A stretch of DNA of 28,820 nucleotides from Oscillospiraceae bacterium (GTDB lineage: Bacteria; Bacillota_A; Clostridia; Oscillospirales; WRJC01): assembly GCA_009782405.1 (NCBI GenBank), contig WRJC01000036.1, positions 1-28,820 of the forward strand, given 5' to 3'. The notes under the pieces are model-generated. The model was not told the origin of the DNA. It saw nothing but the letters and a program-made list of their open reading frames with translations, and ran no database searches. The first letter of the stretch is position 1, and each line of letters begins with the position of its first letter. Shown here piece after piece: positions 1-6,082 of this stretch. Made by a program: the position numbers and the translations under genes.

Positions 1-177
1 TGCAAGCTCTATCGCGTTTTTGTTCGCCACGGGCAGAAGCCCCGGCATCCCGGCGCAGGCGGGGCACACGTTTTCGTTTGGCCCCGCGCCGTATTTTGCC
101 GGGCAGCCGCAGAACAGCTTTGAATTCGTGGCGAGCTCCACGTGTACTTCGAGCCCCATTACAGCTTCGTATTTCAT
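1..177 (-). CDS. gatB: GatB, Asp/Glu-tRNA amidotransferase subunit B (N-terminal part; continues off the left edge)
   Basis: Seen: 59 codons from an ATG at 177 to the window edge. The start [17 protein letters not shown] and the run [11 protein letters not shown]...CPACAGMPG are the classic GatB N-terminus, including the C-x-C and C-x-x-C cysteines that form the zinc site. Its ATG overlaps the gatA stop as ATGA (4 bp), so the two are translationally coupled. Family knowledge: GatB phosphorylates the side-chain carboxylate of Asp-tRNA(Asn) or Glu-tRNA(Gln) with ATP and amidates it with ammonia delivered through a tunnel from GatA. Nothing in the visible part looks degenerate, which contrasts with the gatA just upstream. 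Only the N-terminal eighth or so of the protein is visible, so the kinase active site cannot be judged. Confidence 0.95.
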   Translation of the reverse strand, partial: MKYEAVMGLEVHVELATNSKLFCGCPAKYGAGPNENVCPACAGMPGLLPVANKNAIELA

Positions 178-1130
178 ACGATCATGCTCCTTCCCATAGC
201 AAGCAATTTGCTTTCGCCAAATTCTTTGGCCATTACGATCTTGCCCCCGGCGAAAATCGCGGGGCATCCCGTGAGATTCGCCAAAGCGACCCAAGTTTCC
301 GACATTGGCCAAATTGCAAGATCGAAGCTTTCAAAAATCGCGCTTAGCTCCTCTTTTGCAAGCCGCCTTATCTGCATCGCCTTATGGTAATATTTTTCGT
401 ATTGCCCCTCGGACAACACATAGGTTCCCATCAATATTTTTATTTTCGTCTCCCCCGAAAAGCCTTCGCTTCTCGAATTTGTTATCATATCGTCGAGGCT
501 TTTGCAATTTTGGCTCCTGTGCCCGAATTTGAGGCCGTCGAACCTCGCTGTGTTGCCGCAAAATTCCGCCGCGGAGATTATGGCGTACACGGCTTCGAGA
601 TATTTTTCGAGCTTGAATTCGGGCGAATCTGCAAATCTCAAGCTTTTTGGATCGATCGCGTCGGCATTGTATCCGTATTTTTTTTCGGGATACATGGCGC
701 CGTCGTTTTCGTCATGGCCGGCTATGGCGGACAAAACATGAAAGCCGTCGTCAAAATTTTTGGCATATACGCCTATTTGATCCATCGAAGAGACATTCGC
801 CGCAAGCCCGAAGCGCGAAACGGTGCCGTATGTCGGCTTGATATACGCCACGCCGCTCTCTATTGCCGCATGGTACGCCGCCCCGCCCACATCCATGCCC
901 AGCGCGGCATCCGCGATCCCGGAAGCCACCGCATGGGCGGCGGTTTCTTTTTTTTGCGTTTTCGCCCCGAATTCGCCGGTTTTTGATTGGCAGACTATCG
1001 TCATCTTCGCCTCTTTTATCCTGTTGGCCACAGTGGCAAAGTATGGCGGCTTGAAGTTTTCGAGCATTTTTGATCCCGCCGCGCATATTTCGCCTTTTAT
1101 GAATATGTTTTCATCGATCGCAATTCTCAT
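174..1130 (-). CDS. gatA: GatA-like amidotransferase subunit A, truncated and predicted catalytically dead
   Basis: Seen: 318 codons; usual GatA is about 480-490. The start at 1130 is chosen because AGAGGGTG lies just upstream; an in-frame ATG at 1172 would run into gatC. The body is clearly Gat[38 protein letters not shown] and [14 protein letters not shown]. By alignment from memory with Staphylococcus aureus GatA (K79, S154, S178 triad), the IKDN lysine is D6 (IDEN), the SSGGS segment is K60-K61-E-T-A64, and the nucleophile serine of DTGGS is A84 (DVGGA). About 75 N-terminal residues, a loop of about 19 residues before the serine segment, and the C-terminal glutamine-pocket region are also missing. 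Inference: it cannot hydrolyse glutamine; it may be a scaffold or tunnel part for GatB. The reading frame is clean, with an RBS and a 4-bp overlap with gatB, so it looks maintained rather than a fresh pseudogene. Confidence 0.88.
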   Translation of the reverse strand: MRIAIDENIFIKGEICAAGSKMLENFKPPYFATVANRIKEAKMTIVCQSKTGEFGAKTQKKETAAHAVASGIADAALGMDVGGAAYHAAIESGVAYIKPTYGTVSRFGLAANVSSMDQIGVYAKNFDDGFHVLSAIAGHDENDGAMYPEKKYGYNADAIDPKSLRFADSPEFKLEKYLEAVYAIISAAEFCGNTARFDGLKFGHRSQNCKSLDDMITNSRSEGFSGETKIKILMGTYVLSEGQYEKYYHKAMQIRRLAKEELSAIFESFDLAIWPMSETWVALANLTGCPAIFAGGKIVMAKEFGESKLLAMGRSMIV

Positions 1131-1146
1131 ATTTTCACCCTCTCTT

Positions 1147-1422
1147 TTAATCAAGCACTCTCGGGACCACAAAATATCCTTCGTGCTGCTCGGGGGAATT
1201 TTCCAAAAGCTCGTCGAGGGTCGCCATTTTGCGGGATATATCCTCCCGCATCACATTTTCAAGCGGCAAAACCGAAACGAGCGGCTCGATGCCATTTGTG
1301 CCGACTTCATCGAGCATATCGAATTTAAAAATCCAATATTTGAAATATTCTTCGGCCGCGCTATTTTCCTTTTCGCTCAATTTTATCTTCGAGAGCGATT
1401 TCAAGGTCTCCAAATCATGCAT
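1147..1422 (-). CDS. gatC: GatC, Asp/Glu-tRNA amidotransferase subunit C
   Basis: Seen: 91 residues, normal for GatC (about 90-100). It begins MHDLETLKSLSKIKLSE and ends YFVVPRVLD, close to the family signature (leucine-rich N-terminal helix, then a conserved YFxVPRVL tail). The middle has the usual LDEVGTNGIEPL region. The ATG at 1422 is preceded by AAAGGAG at 1432-1438 with a 9-nt spacer. Family knowledge: GatC has no catalytic role and wraps around the GatA-GatB interface to hold the heterotrimer together. It sits 16 nt before gatA and 21 nt after the upstream hypothetical gene, in one minus-strand operon. An intact GatC next to a degenerate GatA suggests that a complex still assembles. 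Confidence 0.93.
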   Translation of the reverse strand: MHDLETLKSLSKIKLSEKENSAAEEYFKYWIFKFDMLDEVGTNGIEPLVSVLPLENVMREDISRKMATLDELLENSPEQHEGYFVVPRVLD

Positions 1423-1443
1423 ATCTCTTGTCTCCTTTCAAAA

Positions 1444-1911
1444 TCAATCCTCTATCGCTTTTCCGGCATTATATGACGCATATAAATATTGCGGGCTTTC
1501 GTAGTACATGCTCGAATTATAATCGTCGATTTTTTCGCTTATCCACGATGTATAAACTTTCATCAATGCGTTTGGCGGCGCGATGTTTTGCGCGGAGGAA
1601 ATGCTCGCAATCAAACGCTTGTACACTTTGGCGATGTCAAAATGTGTCGGTATGGCGTATGTGCACGATGCCACATTGTCGTAATTTCCTTCGGTTAACC
1701 CGCAGCGTTTTATCAGATCATCTGCGGCAATCTCGATGGGTTCGCAGTGTAAAACGTCCGCAAATTCCAAAAGCCGCGATATTTCCGCTTCACCGAGTTT
1801 TGCCGCGACTTCCCCTCGTTTGTTTTTGGTGGTTCTGCCGATATGCTCGATCACCGAGCAAACAAAAAACAAATCATTTTCCAGCCGATCTTCCCTGCCG
1901 TTATTTTCCAT
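1444..1911 (-). CDS. Conserved hypothetical protein (155 aa), possible partner of a lost DUF3990 gene
   Basis: I do not know a function for this protein. Seen: 155 residues, soluble, no signal peptide or membrane segment. It starts MENNGREDRLENDLFFVCSV and carries the conserved-looking stretches EHIGRTTKNKRGEV, FADVLHCEPIE, KVYKRLI and SWISEKIDDYNSSMYYESP. From memory, similar proteins of about 150 residues occur in Clostridia next to DUF3791/DUF3990 genes; this is recollection, not a search. The start codon overlaps the tail of the DUF3990-like remnant (stop at 1901), which fits old translational coupling to that gene. It lies between aspS and gatC and is probably co-transcribed, but nothing indicates a role in tRNA amidation. 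Confidence 0.8.
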   Translation of the reverse strand: MENNGREDRLENDLFFVCSVIEHIGRTTKNKRGEVAAKLGEAEISRLLEFADVLHCEPIEIAADDLIKRCGLTEGNYDNVASCTYAIPTHFDIAKVYKRLIASISSAQNIAPPNALMKVYTSWISEKIDDYNSSMYYESPQYLYASYNAGKAIED

Positions 1912-1985
1912 TTGTTTTTACCCCATAACTTTCAATGTATTGCAAGCTTTTCGATGGCGACGGAACCGCCATGGTATATTTTCAT
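1901..1985 (-). pseudogene. Remnant of a DUF3990-type gene (both ends kept, middle deleted)
   Basis: Seen: an ATG at 1985 with GGAGGG upstream opens MKIYHGGSVAIEKLAIH and stops at 1932. In a different frame the same stretch reads KSLQYIESYGVKTNGK and stops at 1901, overlapping the ATG of the next gene (1911). Family knowledge: DUF3990 proteins (ADP-ribosyltransferase-like fold) begin M-K/I-x-Y-H-G-S-x-V-x-x-x-K-P, and I recall tails of the type LxFIESYEV. Inference: the two ends of an approximately 150-codon gene remain, joined by a large internal deletion with a frame change near 1945-1950. The head match is good; the tail match is weaker. Confidence 0.45.
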
Positions 1986-2056
1986 ATTCCGGATACCCTC
2001 CGTATTTTATCCATGCTTTTGTCATTTCACGGCAAAATATATGATTCTCCCATTTC

Positions 2057-3802
2057 CTATCTGGTTTTTATGTGAACTTCTCTTAGCTGCTGCTCCGTGA
2101 CCGGGCCCGGGGCGCCCATCATAAGATCCTGTGCGTTTCCGTTCATGGGGAAAGCCGTGACTTCCCTGATGTTTTTTTCATCGGCCAAAAGCATCACGAT
2201 CCTCTCGATTCCGGGGGCGCCTCCCGCATGCGGCGGGGCCCCGTACTGGAACGCGCTGTACATCGCGCCGAATTTGTTTTTTACGGTCTGCTCGTCGTAG
2301 CCCGCGATTTCAAAAGCCTTGACCAATATTTCGGGGCTGTAGTTTCTCACCGCGCCCGAAGTGAGCTCCACTCCGTTGCACACAAAATCGTATTGATGCG
2401 CCTTTATCTCGAGCGGATCGAGCGTATCCAGCGCTTCGAGCCCTCCCTGGGGCATCGAGAACGGGTTGTGCCCGAAATCTATCTTGTTCGTCTCTTCGTT
2501 TATTTCGTACATCGGAAAATCCACGATGAAGCACATCTCATATCTGTTCTCGTCGATCAGCCCCATCAGCCGTCCGAGCTCCATCCTTATCTGCCCCGCG
2601 AGCCTGTTGACTATCTTGATGTCGTCGGATATGAAAAACAAAGTGTCAAACTTTTTCATGGAAAGCATGGTTGTCATTTTGGCCTGCTTTTCCTCCGACA
2701 AAAATTTCGCTATCGGCCCCTTCAGCTGGCCGTCTTCGAGAACGGAAATGTATCCCAGCCCCTTCATGCCTATCTCGGTTGCGAACTTCAAGGTTCCGTC
2801 AAAAAACGAGTTCGGCATTTTTCCGCAACTCGGGACCACGATCCCGCGCACCGGTTTGTTTTTGAACGGCTTGAAATCCACGTCCGAAAAAAAGTCCGTC
2901 ATGTCGGCTATGACAAGCGGGTTTCGGAGGTCGGGCTTGTCGGTTCCGTAGCGCAGCATGCTTTCGTTGTATGGGATTCGGGCAAAAGGGGCGGGAGAGA
3001 CGCATTTGTCCGAAAATTTTGTGAATGTGTCATAGAACACTTCTTCGATCACCGCGAACACATCTTCCTGGGTGGCGAACGCCATTTCGAAATCGAGCTG
3101 GTAAAATTCGCCGGGGGATCTGTCGATTCTCGAATCCTCGTCGCGAAAGCACGGGGCGATCTGAAAATAGCGGTCGAATCCCGAAACCATGAGCAGCTGC
3201 TTGAATTGCTGGGGGGCTTGGGGCAGCGCGTAAAACATCCCGTGGTGCTTCCTGCTTGGCACGATATAGTCTCTCGCGCCCTCCGGGGACGTGGAAGTGA
3301 GAATTGGCGTCTGTATCTCGACGAAATCCAGCTCTTCCATTTTTTTTCGCAGATGGCTCGTGATTTTTGCGCGTTTTAATATATTCTGCTGCATTTTCGG
3401 GTTTCTCAGATCCAAAAACCTGCTTTTGAGCCTGATTTCTTCCTTGGTCGATGCCGAGTCGCCGATTTCAAAAGGCAGATTCGCCAAGGCCCGGCTCAAA
3501 AGCTCGACGGAATCGGCTTTGACTTCGATGTATCCCGTTTTTATCTTCGGGTTTACGGTTTCCTCGTCCCTGCCCTCCACCGTCCCGGCGACCGTTATGA
3601 CCGATTCGCGCGTTATCCCGGAAATCAGGCGGTCGTCGTGCACCACGATCTGCGTTACGCCGCCGTGGTCGCGCAGATCGACGAATATCACGCCGCCGTG
3701 GTCGCGTATCGTATCTACCCATCCGGACAGCTTCACTTTTTTGGCTATGTCGGCCTCTCCCAGCTCTCCGCAGTTATGCGTCCTGTATATGTTTGCTTTC
3801 AT
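2057..3802 (-). CDS. aspS: Aspartyl-tRNA synthetase, bacterial type, probably non-discriminating
   Basis: Charges tRNA(Asp), and if non-discriminating also tRNA(Asn), with aspartate. Seen: 581 residues, normal for bacterial AspRS. The N-terminal OB-fold anticodon domain has SGWVDTIRDHGGVIFVDLRD. Class II motif 2 is FRDEDSRIDRSPGEF. A GAD-type insertion follows (about residues 290-400). Motif 3 is GAPGIERIVMLLADE. The ATG at 3802 is chosen because GGGAG lies upstream and because the 84-codon upstream extension is the T-box leader. RDHGG carries the His found at the equivalent place (H31) in non-discriminating Pseudomonas AspRS; discriminating enzymes often have Leu. That is family knowledge applied by eye. 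Together with gatCAB downstream it suggests production of Asp-tRNA(Asn). It heads the aspS-hypothetical-gatCAB transcription unit and is controlled by the T-box leader. Confidence 0.96.
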   Translation of the reverse strand: MKANIYRTHNCGELGEADIAKKVKLSGWVDTIRDHGGVIFVDLRDHGGVTQIVVHDDRLISGITRESVITVAGTVEGRDEETVNPKIKTGYIEVKADSVELLSRALANLPFEIGDSASTKEEIRLKSRFLDLRNPKMQQNILKRAKITSHLRKKMEELDFVEIQTPILTSTSPEGARDYIVPSRKHHGMFYALPQAPQQFKQLLMVSGFDRYFQIAPCFRDEDSRIDRSPGEFYQLDFEMAFATQEDVFAVIEEVFYDTFTKFSDKCVSPAPFARIPYNESMLRYGTDKPDLRNPLVIADMTDFFSDVDFKPFKNKPVRGIVVPSCGKMPNSFFDGTLKFATEIGMKGLGYISVLEDGQLKGPIAKFLSEEKQAKMTTMLSMKKFDTLFFISDDIKIVNRLAGQIRMELGRLMGLIDENRYEMCFIVDFPMYEINEETNKIDFGHNPFSMPQGGLEALDTLDPLEIKAHQYDFVCNGVELTSGAVRNYSPEILVKAFEIAGYDEQTVKNKFGAMYSAFQYGAPPHAGGAPGIERIVMLLADEKNIREVTAFPMNGNAQDLMMGAPGPVTEQQLREVHIKTR

Positions 3803-4052
3803 TATTTGTTTTCTCCCTTTAAGTAAAATATGAAAACGCCCCGGCAAAAAATCATGAAATCGATTTTTTGTCAGGACGAGAATATGTTCCCGCGGTGCCA
3901 CCTGAATTGGCTCAAAAAAGCCCACTTTAAAATTATTGCATTGTAAGAAAGATAAAGGATGTTGCCGCGCGACTACTCGCTCAAACGGTCCTTTCAGCCC
4001 ATGGGACCGGATCTCTGTCAAGCTTTCCAAAACGCGCAGGTTCCTTCGTCGC
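3803..4052 (-). promoter_or_regulatory. T-box riboswitch leader of the aspS operon
   Basis: Seen on the minus strand: the near-canonical T-box sequence AGGTGGCACCGCGG at 3903-3890, followed by a terminator hairpin and U-rich run, then aspS. Upstream, 4050-3950 forms a Stem I-like domain: AAGGA pairs with TCCTT at the base, CCtGCGCG pairs with CGCGCGG, and the apical part contains CAGAGATCCGG and GGCTGAAAGGACCG. Family knowledge: uncharged tRNA binds the specifier and the T-box bulge and switches terminator to antiterminator. The specifier codon cannot be fixed by eye. AAC (Asn) at 3963-3961 sits in an internal loop near the base; GAC (Asp) at 3990-3988 is the alternative. Confidence 0.9.
3826..3878 (-). 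terminator. T-box-controlled intrinsic terminator before aspS
   Basis: On the minus strand, CGTCCTG (3878-3872) pairs with the CGGGGCG side (3843-3837), with one A/C mismatch before a C-A-rich inner stem (CAAAAAATC with GATTTTTTG) closed by a short loop. The stem is followed by TTTTCATATTTT. It lies directly after the T-box bulge sequence and before the aspS RBS, as expected for the alternative terminator. Confidence 0.8.
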
Positions 4053-4057
4053 ATTAT

Positions 4058-4086
4058 ACTATACCATATTATTCCGCGATTGTCAA
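4058..4086 (-). promoter_or_regulatory. Sigma-A promoter of the aspS-gatCAB operon
   Basis: Minus strand: -35 TTGACA (4086-4081), 17-bp spacer, -10 TATAGT (4063-4058). Transcription should start near 4052-4049, just upstream of the T-box Stem I. Confidence 0.85.
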
Positions 4087-4438
4087 GGATTATTTTTAAA
4101 ATTGCAAAACTATTTAATTATTTTCTACCAATTGTGATTCGCTGCAATTTGGCGTTGCAAATCGTATAGCCGAAAAATCTTCTTTGTAAATTTGATTTAC
4201 CTGTATGCTTAAATAATAACATATTTCAAAATAAATGTCAATAGTTTTTTCAAAAAAATAATGAAAAAAATTAATTGCAAAAATTGGGGCTGAATTTGGT
4301 GAAAATTTTCTTAAATATGAAAAACGCAAAAATAATGCGTTTTTATATATGTAAATTGCAAATATTGTTGACAATATCCGTATTTATACGAAAATTTTTT
4401 TGGATGCTGAAAAAATTTCTTGATTTAAAACAAAACGG
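4087..4438. other. AT-rich divergent intergenic spacer
   Basis: No gene recognised in about 350 bp between the divergent aspS and SCIFF promoters. It is very AT-rich with many A and T runs. The one clear structure is an 8-bp inverted repeat AAAAACGC/GCGTTTTT at 4320-4344 with a 9-nt loop and a T run on the plus side; with only three G-C pairs it would be a weak terminator. A TTGACA at 4368-4373 has no matching -10 element. An 86-codon open frame on the minus strand here shows no coding character. Confidence 0.6.
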
Positions 4439-4467
4439 TTGATTTTTTGAGTTTGTTATGGTATAAT
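4439..4467 (+). promoter_or_regulatory. Sigma-A promoter of the SCIFF operon
   Basis: -35 TTGATT (4439-4444), 17-bp spacer, -10 TATAAT (4462-4467). A GGAGG Shine-Dalgarno follows at about 4491, before the SCIFF start at 4506. Confidence 0.8.
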
Positions 4468-4505
4468 AACAGAGAATTAAAATATATGCGGAGGTAAAAA
4501 TATTC

Positions 4506-4679
4506 ATGACCACTCAAAACAAAAACCTGCACGTGAAAACGCTCAACCCGAACTTCAACAAAAAAAATTCAAAAACAACGGGCTGCGGCCAGTGTCAGGC
4601 TTCCTGCCAGTCAGCCTGCAAGACTTCGTGCACTGTGGCCAACCAAAAATGCGAAAATATTGAAAACATCGAAAAATGA
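4506..4679 (+). CDS. SCIFF ranthipeptide precursor (six cysteines in forty-five residues)
   Basis: Seen: 57 residues, Lys/Asn-rich leader followed by a Cys-rich core with Cys at 27, 30, 34, 38, 42 and 49. The core TGCGQCQASCQSACKTSC and the following TVANQKCE match the SCIFF family almost exactly. Family knowledge: SCIFF peptides are ribosomally made and modified by a radical-SAM enzyme that forms thioether crosslinks from Cys sulphur to carbons of other residues outside the alpha position (ranthipeptides). They are near-universal in Clostridia and implicated in cell-density responses in some species. The stop overlaps the maturase start as ATGA (4 bp). A strong promoter and GGAGG precede it. 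No transporter or peptidase gene lies beside it, which is usual for this family. Confidence 0.95.
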   Translation: MTTQNKNLHVKTLNPNFNKKNSKTTGCGQCQASCQSACKTSCTVANQKCENIENIEK

Positions 4680-6082
4680 CACACAACTACACGCTTTTCG
4701 GATACAACATCGCCCTTGACGTCGAGAGCGGCACAATCCATCTTTTAAGCGACATCGCCGCTTCCATGACCGGCTATCTCGATGCCTGGCTCGACAAAAA
4801 CGGCGAATTGCCGGGGGAATGCCCGGTGGATCTGCGCTATTCATTGGCGAAATACGAGAGCTCCGAGGTGAAAAAAGCGTACTCGGAGCTTTTGGAGCTG
4901 TATGAAAACGGGTGCATATTTTCCGGCCGTGATGAAACCCTCGCGCTTTCGTATTCCCCGGAAACGCCGCTGAAAGCGATGTGCCTGAATGCGGCGCACG
5001 ACTGCAACATGAATTGCAAATATTGTTTTGCGGGAGGGGGGAGTTTTGGGTCCGGCGAAGGCGAGAGCAGATTGATGAGCGAAGCGACGGGGATGGCCGC
5101 CATTCGATTTTTGATGGAAAATTCCAAAAACCGCAAAAATTTGGAAGTTGACTTTTTTGGCGGTGAGCCCCTGATGAATTTCGAAACGGTAAAGGCCATA
5201 GTGACAAAAACCCGCGAACTCGAAGGGCAATACGGCAAGAACGTGCGCTTCACGCTGACAACGAACGGCACATTGCTGGACGCAAAAAAAATAGATTTCA
5301 TAAACCAAAACATTTCCAACATCGTTTTGTCGCTGGACGGCTCAAAAGAAACCAACGACAATATGCGAAAATACGCAAACGGCGAGGGCAGCTATTCGGA
5401 TATCGTCCCGCTGTACCAAAAACTGGTCGCCGAAAGAAAAAATCCGAATTGCAAAGATTATTACATACGCGGCACATTCACGAAAAAAAACCTGGATTTC
5501 GCAAAGGACGCCGTGCATATGCGCGAGCTCGGATTTGAAAACATATCGATAGAGCCGGTCGTGGCGAAAGAACCGAGCGAGCTGGCGATAACGAAAGCCG
5601 ATTTGCCGGCTGTTTTTGCGGAATACGAAAAATTGGCAAAAGAGATGATAAGGCGCGAGCGCAAAAAAGAAAACATTTTCAGTTTTTTTCATTTCTGCAT
5701 AGACTTGGAAAACGGCCCCTGCGCGATAAAACGCATAAAAGGCTGCGGTTCGGGCAGCGAATACATTGCCGTTGTGCCAAACGGCGACATCTATCCCTGC
5801 CACCAGTTCGCCGGAAACGAAAAATACAGGCTCGGCAATGTCAACAAGCCGGACATACGCTTGGATCATGGCCTGATGAAAAAGTTTTTCGAAAACAACA
5901 TAATTTCAAACGAAAAATGCAAAAGCTGCTGGGCCAAATATTTTTGCGGAGGGGGCTGCGCCGCAAACAACGAAAATTTTGGCGGCGACATATATTCGCC
6001 CTACGGGATCGCATGCGAAATGGAAAAAAAGCGCGTGGAATGCGCCATAGCGATAAAGGCCGTTTTGTTCAATCATTGTTGA
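4676..6082 (+). CDS. SCIFF maturase, radical-SAM/SPASM thioether-forming enzyme
   Basis: Installs thioether crosslinks on the SCIFF peptide encoded immediately upstream. Seen: 468 residues. The N-terminal part (about 1-95) fits the peptide-binding recognition domain of these enzymes. C110-x3-C114-x2-C117 (CNMNCKYC) is the radical-SAM [4Fe-4S] site, followed by FFGGEPLMNF (SAM binding) and LTTNGTLL. The C-terminal SPASM domain has GCGSG, PNGDIYPCHQF, CKSCWAKYFCGGGC and a final IACEMEK, giving ligands for two auxiliary clusters. Length and motif order match known SCIFF maturases. Coupled to the precursor by ATGA. Its last 14 bp overlap the end of the convergent MBL gene. Confidence 0.96.
   Translation: MTHNYTLFGYNIALDVESGTIHLLSDIAASMTGYLDAWLDKNGELPGECPVDLRYSLAKYESSEVKKAYSELLELYENGCIFSGRDETLALSYSPETPLKAMCLNAAHDCNMNCKYCFAGGGSFGSGEGESRLMSEATGMAAIRFLMENSKNRKNLEVDFFGGEPLMNFETVKAIVTKTRELEGQYGKNVRFTLTTNGTLLDAKKIDFINQNISNIVLSLDGSKETNDNMRKYANGEGSYSDIVPLYQKLVAERKNPNCKDYYIRGTFTKKNLDFAKDAVHMRELGFENISIEPVVAKEPSELAITKADLPAVFAEYEKLAKEMIRRERKKENIFSFFHFCIDLENGPCAIKRIKGCGSGSEYIAVVPNGDIYPCHQFAGNEKYRLGNVNKPDIRLDHGLMKKFFENNIISNEKCKSCWAKYFCGGGCAANNENFGGDIYSPYGIACEMEKKRVECAIAIKAVLFNHC

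Noticed and set aside
384..986. Open frame of 200 codons on the plus strand
   Set aside because: Antisense to gatA with no recognisable domain; gatA is supported by family motifs and operon context.
174..1130. Short gatA explained by a frameshift or sequencing error
   Set aside because: One continuous frame covers the conserved blocks from SKMLENF to the stop that overlaps gatB. The triad changes are substitutions inside aligned blocks, not loss of frame.
2228..3379. Long open frame of 383 codons on the plus strand
   Set aside because: It is antisense to aspS, has no recognisable motif or RBS, and its openness follows from codon usage on the other strand.
3803..4054. 84-codon N-terminal extension of AspRS
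   Set aside because: The stretch is the T-box leader with a terminator and has no protein similarity; the RBS and the family N-terminus are at 3802.
4320..4344. AAAAACGC/GCGTTTTT hairpin as an intrinsic terminator
   Set aside because: Only three G-C pairs, and no transcript is known to end here because the flanking genes diverge. Kept only as a note in the spacer entry.
4114..4374. Possible 86-codon gene on the minus strand
   Set aside because: AT-rich spacer, low-complexity translation rich in Phe, Ile and Tyr, no RBS, and it runs towards the aspS promoter.
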